From: Mogibacterium sp.
GTDB taxonomy: Bacteria > Bacillota > Clostridia > Peptostreptococcales > Anaerovoracaceae
NCBI GenBank assembly: GCA_017512145.1
Contig: JAFWHB010000030.1
Location: 1-64,000, forward strand
DNA: 64,000 nt
Direction of reading: 5' to 3'
The position numbers were made by a program, and so were the translations under genes. This document shows positions 63,840 through 64,000 of the stretch, one piece after another. The notes beneath the pieces are model-generated. The model ran no database searches. It saw nothing but the letters and a program-made list of their open reading frames with translations, and was not told the origin of the DNA. How positions within the stretch are numbered: the stretch's first letter is position 1; every line of letters begins with the position of its first letter.

Positions 63840-63955
63840 AGTGCTGTGAAGCCATATTTTGGCTGAAAGTTAGACCAGGCTAACGTTACAATAGTGTGAC
63901 AATTTCAATCCCCTAATTAATTATAGACAGGTATAGAACCAGAAAGAGGTGAATA

Positions 63956-64000
63956 ATGGCGACTGTACTCAAGGAACCATCAAGAACTTTCAATGAATAT
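63956..64000 (+). CDS. guaB: IMP dehydrogenase, first 15 codons (cut by the window edge)
   Basis: The frame starts at ATG 63956 behind AGAGGTG and reads MATVLKEPSRTFNEY before the window ends. KEPSRTFNEY is the start of a clostridial type of IMP dehydrogenase, which makes XMP from IMP in GTP synthesis. Only 15 codons are visible, so the call rests on this short match. Confidence 0.7.
   Translation, partial: MATVLKEPSRTFNEY

Overview
The window reads as a core-genome segment of a low-to-mid GC anaerobic Gram-positive bacterium of the class Clostridia. The evidence is an HrcA/CIRCE heat-shock regulon, a lipoteichoic-acid-synthase-like sulfatase, class III fructose-1,6-bisphosphatase, RicT/YaaT, Rex, the YitT and RarD families, a ferredoxin-dependent 2-oxoacid oxidoreductase, meso-diaminopimelate dehydrogenase, and lysine and FMN riboswitches. 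A placement near the Eubacteriales family XIII group is a guess. I see no rRNA, tRNA, transposase, phage gene or CRISPR array.

Layout. 1-3.6 kb: an esterase and a frameshifted LTA-synthase-like gene. 3.6-4.3 kb: five tandem ~75-bp units, each carrying a 12-bp inverted repeat. 4.2-9.3 kb: CIRCE-hrcA-grpE-dnaK-dnaJ, followed by lon (9.4-11.7 kb). 11.7-13.5 kb: the least ordinary stretch, with a 43-bp tandem repeat, a strong terminator, three dispersed 43-bp dyad elements in AT-rich DNA, and a lone PD-(D/E)XK-like protein. 13.5-17.5 kb: a Tyr/Gln-repeat membrane protein, tmk, a DNA polymerase III delta' gene, ricT and a YabB-type methyltransferase, an order resembling the tmk-holB-yaaT-yabB region of Bacillus. 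17.6-22.8 kb: two small membrane/coiled-coil proteins (one with a histone-like Lys tail), murA, fbp, a 32-aa membrane peptide and a PrsW-type protease. 22.9-25.6 kb (minus): an ECF sigma factor and a membrane-anchored beta-propeller protein. 25.7-29.7 kb: a redox C_GCAxxG_C_C protein, RarD and MATE transporters, and a convergent two-domain class II aldolase-like protein.

29.9-34.2 kb: a lysine-riboswitch operon, dapA-dapB-ddh-lysA, then a convergent glycosyltransferase. 35.5-39.2 kb: a promoter with an overlapping inverted repeat, a structured leader with terminator, a P-loop NTPase, the four-subunit 2-oxoacid:ferredoxin oxidoreductase and a 50-aa lipoprotein-like peptide. 39.4-46.7 kb: yitT family, metG, tatD family, tilS, ftsH. 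46.7-52.8 kb: a PucR regulator, coaX, dus, an amino-acid-type binding lipoprotein and a PepV-type dipeptidase. 52.8-53.6 kb: FMN riboswitch and ribU. 53.6-56.4 kb: the t6A tRNA-modification set tsaE-tsaB-rimI-tsaD. 56.4-59.5 kb: an ABC-F ATPase, acpP and rex. 59.5-61.5 kb: a short ferredoxin (minus) divergent from a P-loop/Asp23-like fusion and an OGG-type DNA glycosylase. 61.6-63.7 kb: CIRCE-groES-groEL. The right edge holds the first 15 codons of a probable guaB.

The two CIRCE elements place the DnaK and GroE machines under one repressor, HrcA, encoded in the first operon. Lysine and FMN riboswitches give direct metabolite control of lysine synthesis and riboflavin uptake. Low-redox ferredoxin metabolism is represented by kor, the short ferredoxin and Rex. 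The best candidates for undescribed biology are the hairpin repeat array before hrcA, the TTTCCTACA dyad elements, the kor leader with its linked NTPase, the NTPase-Asp23 fusion, and the Lys-tail and YTQQ-repeat membrane proteins.
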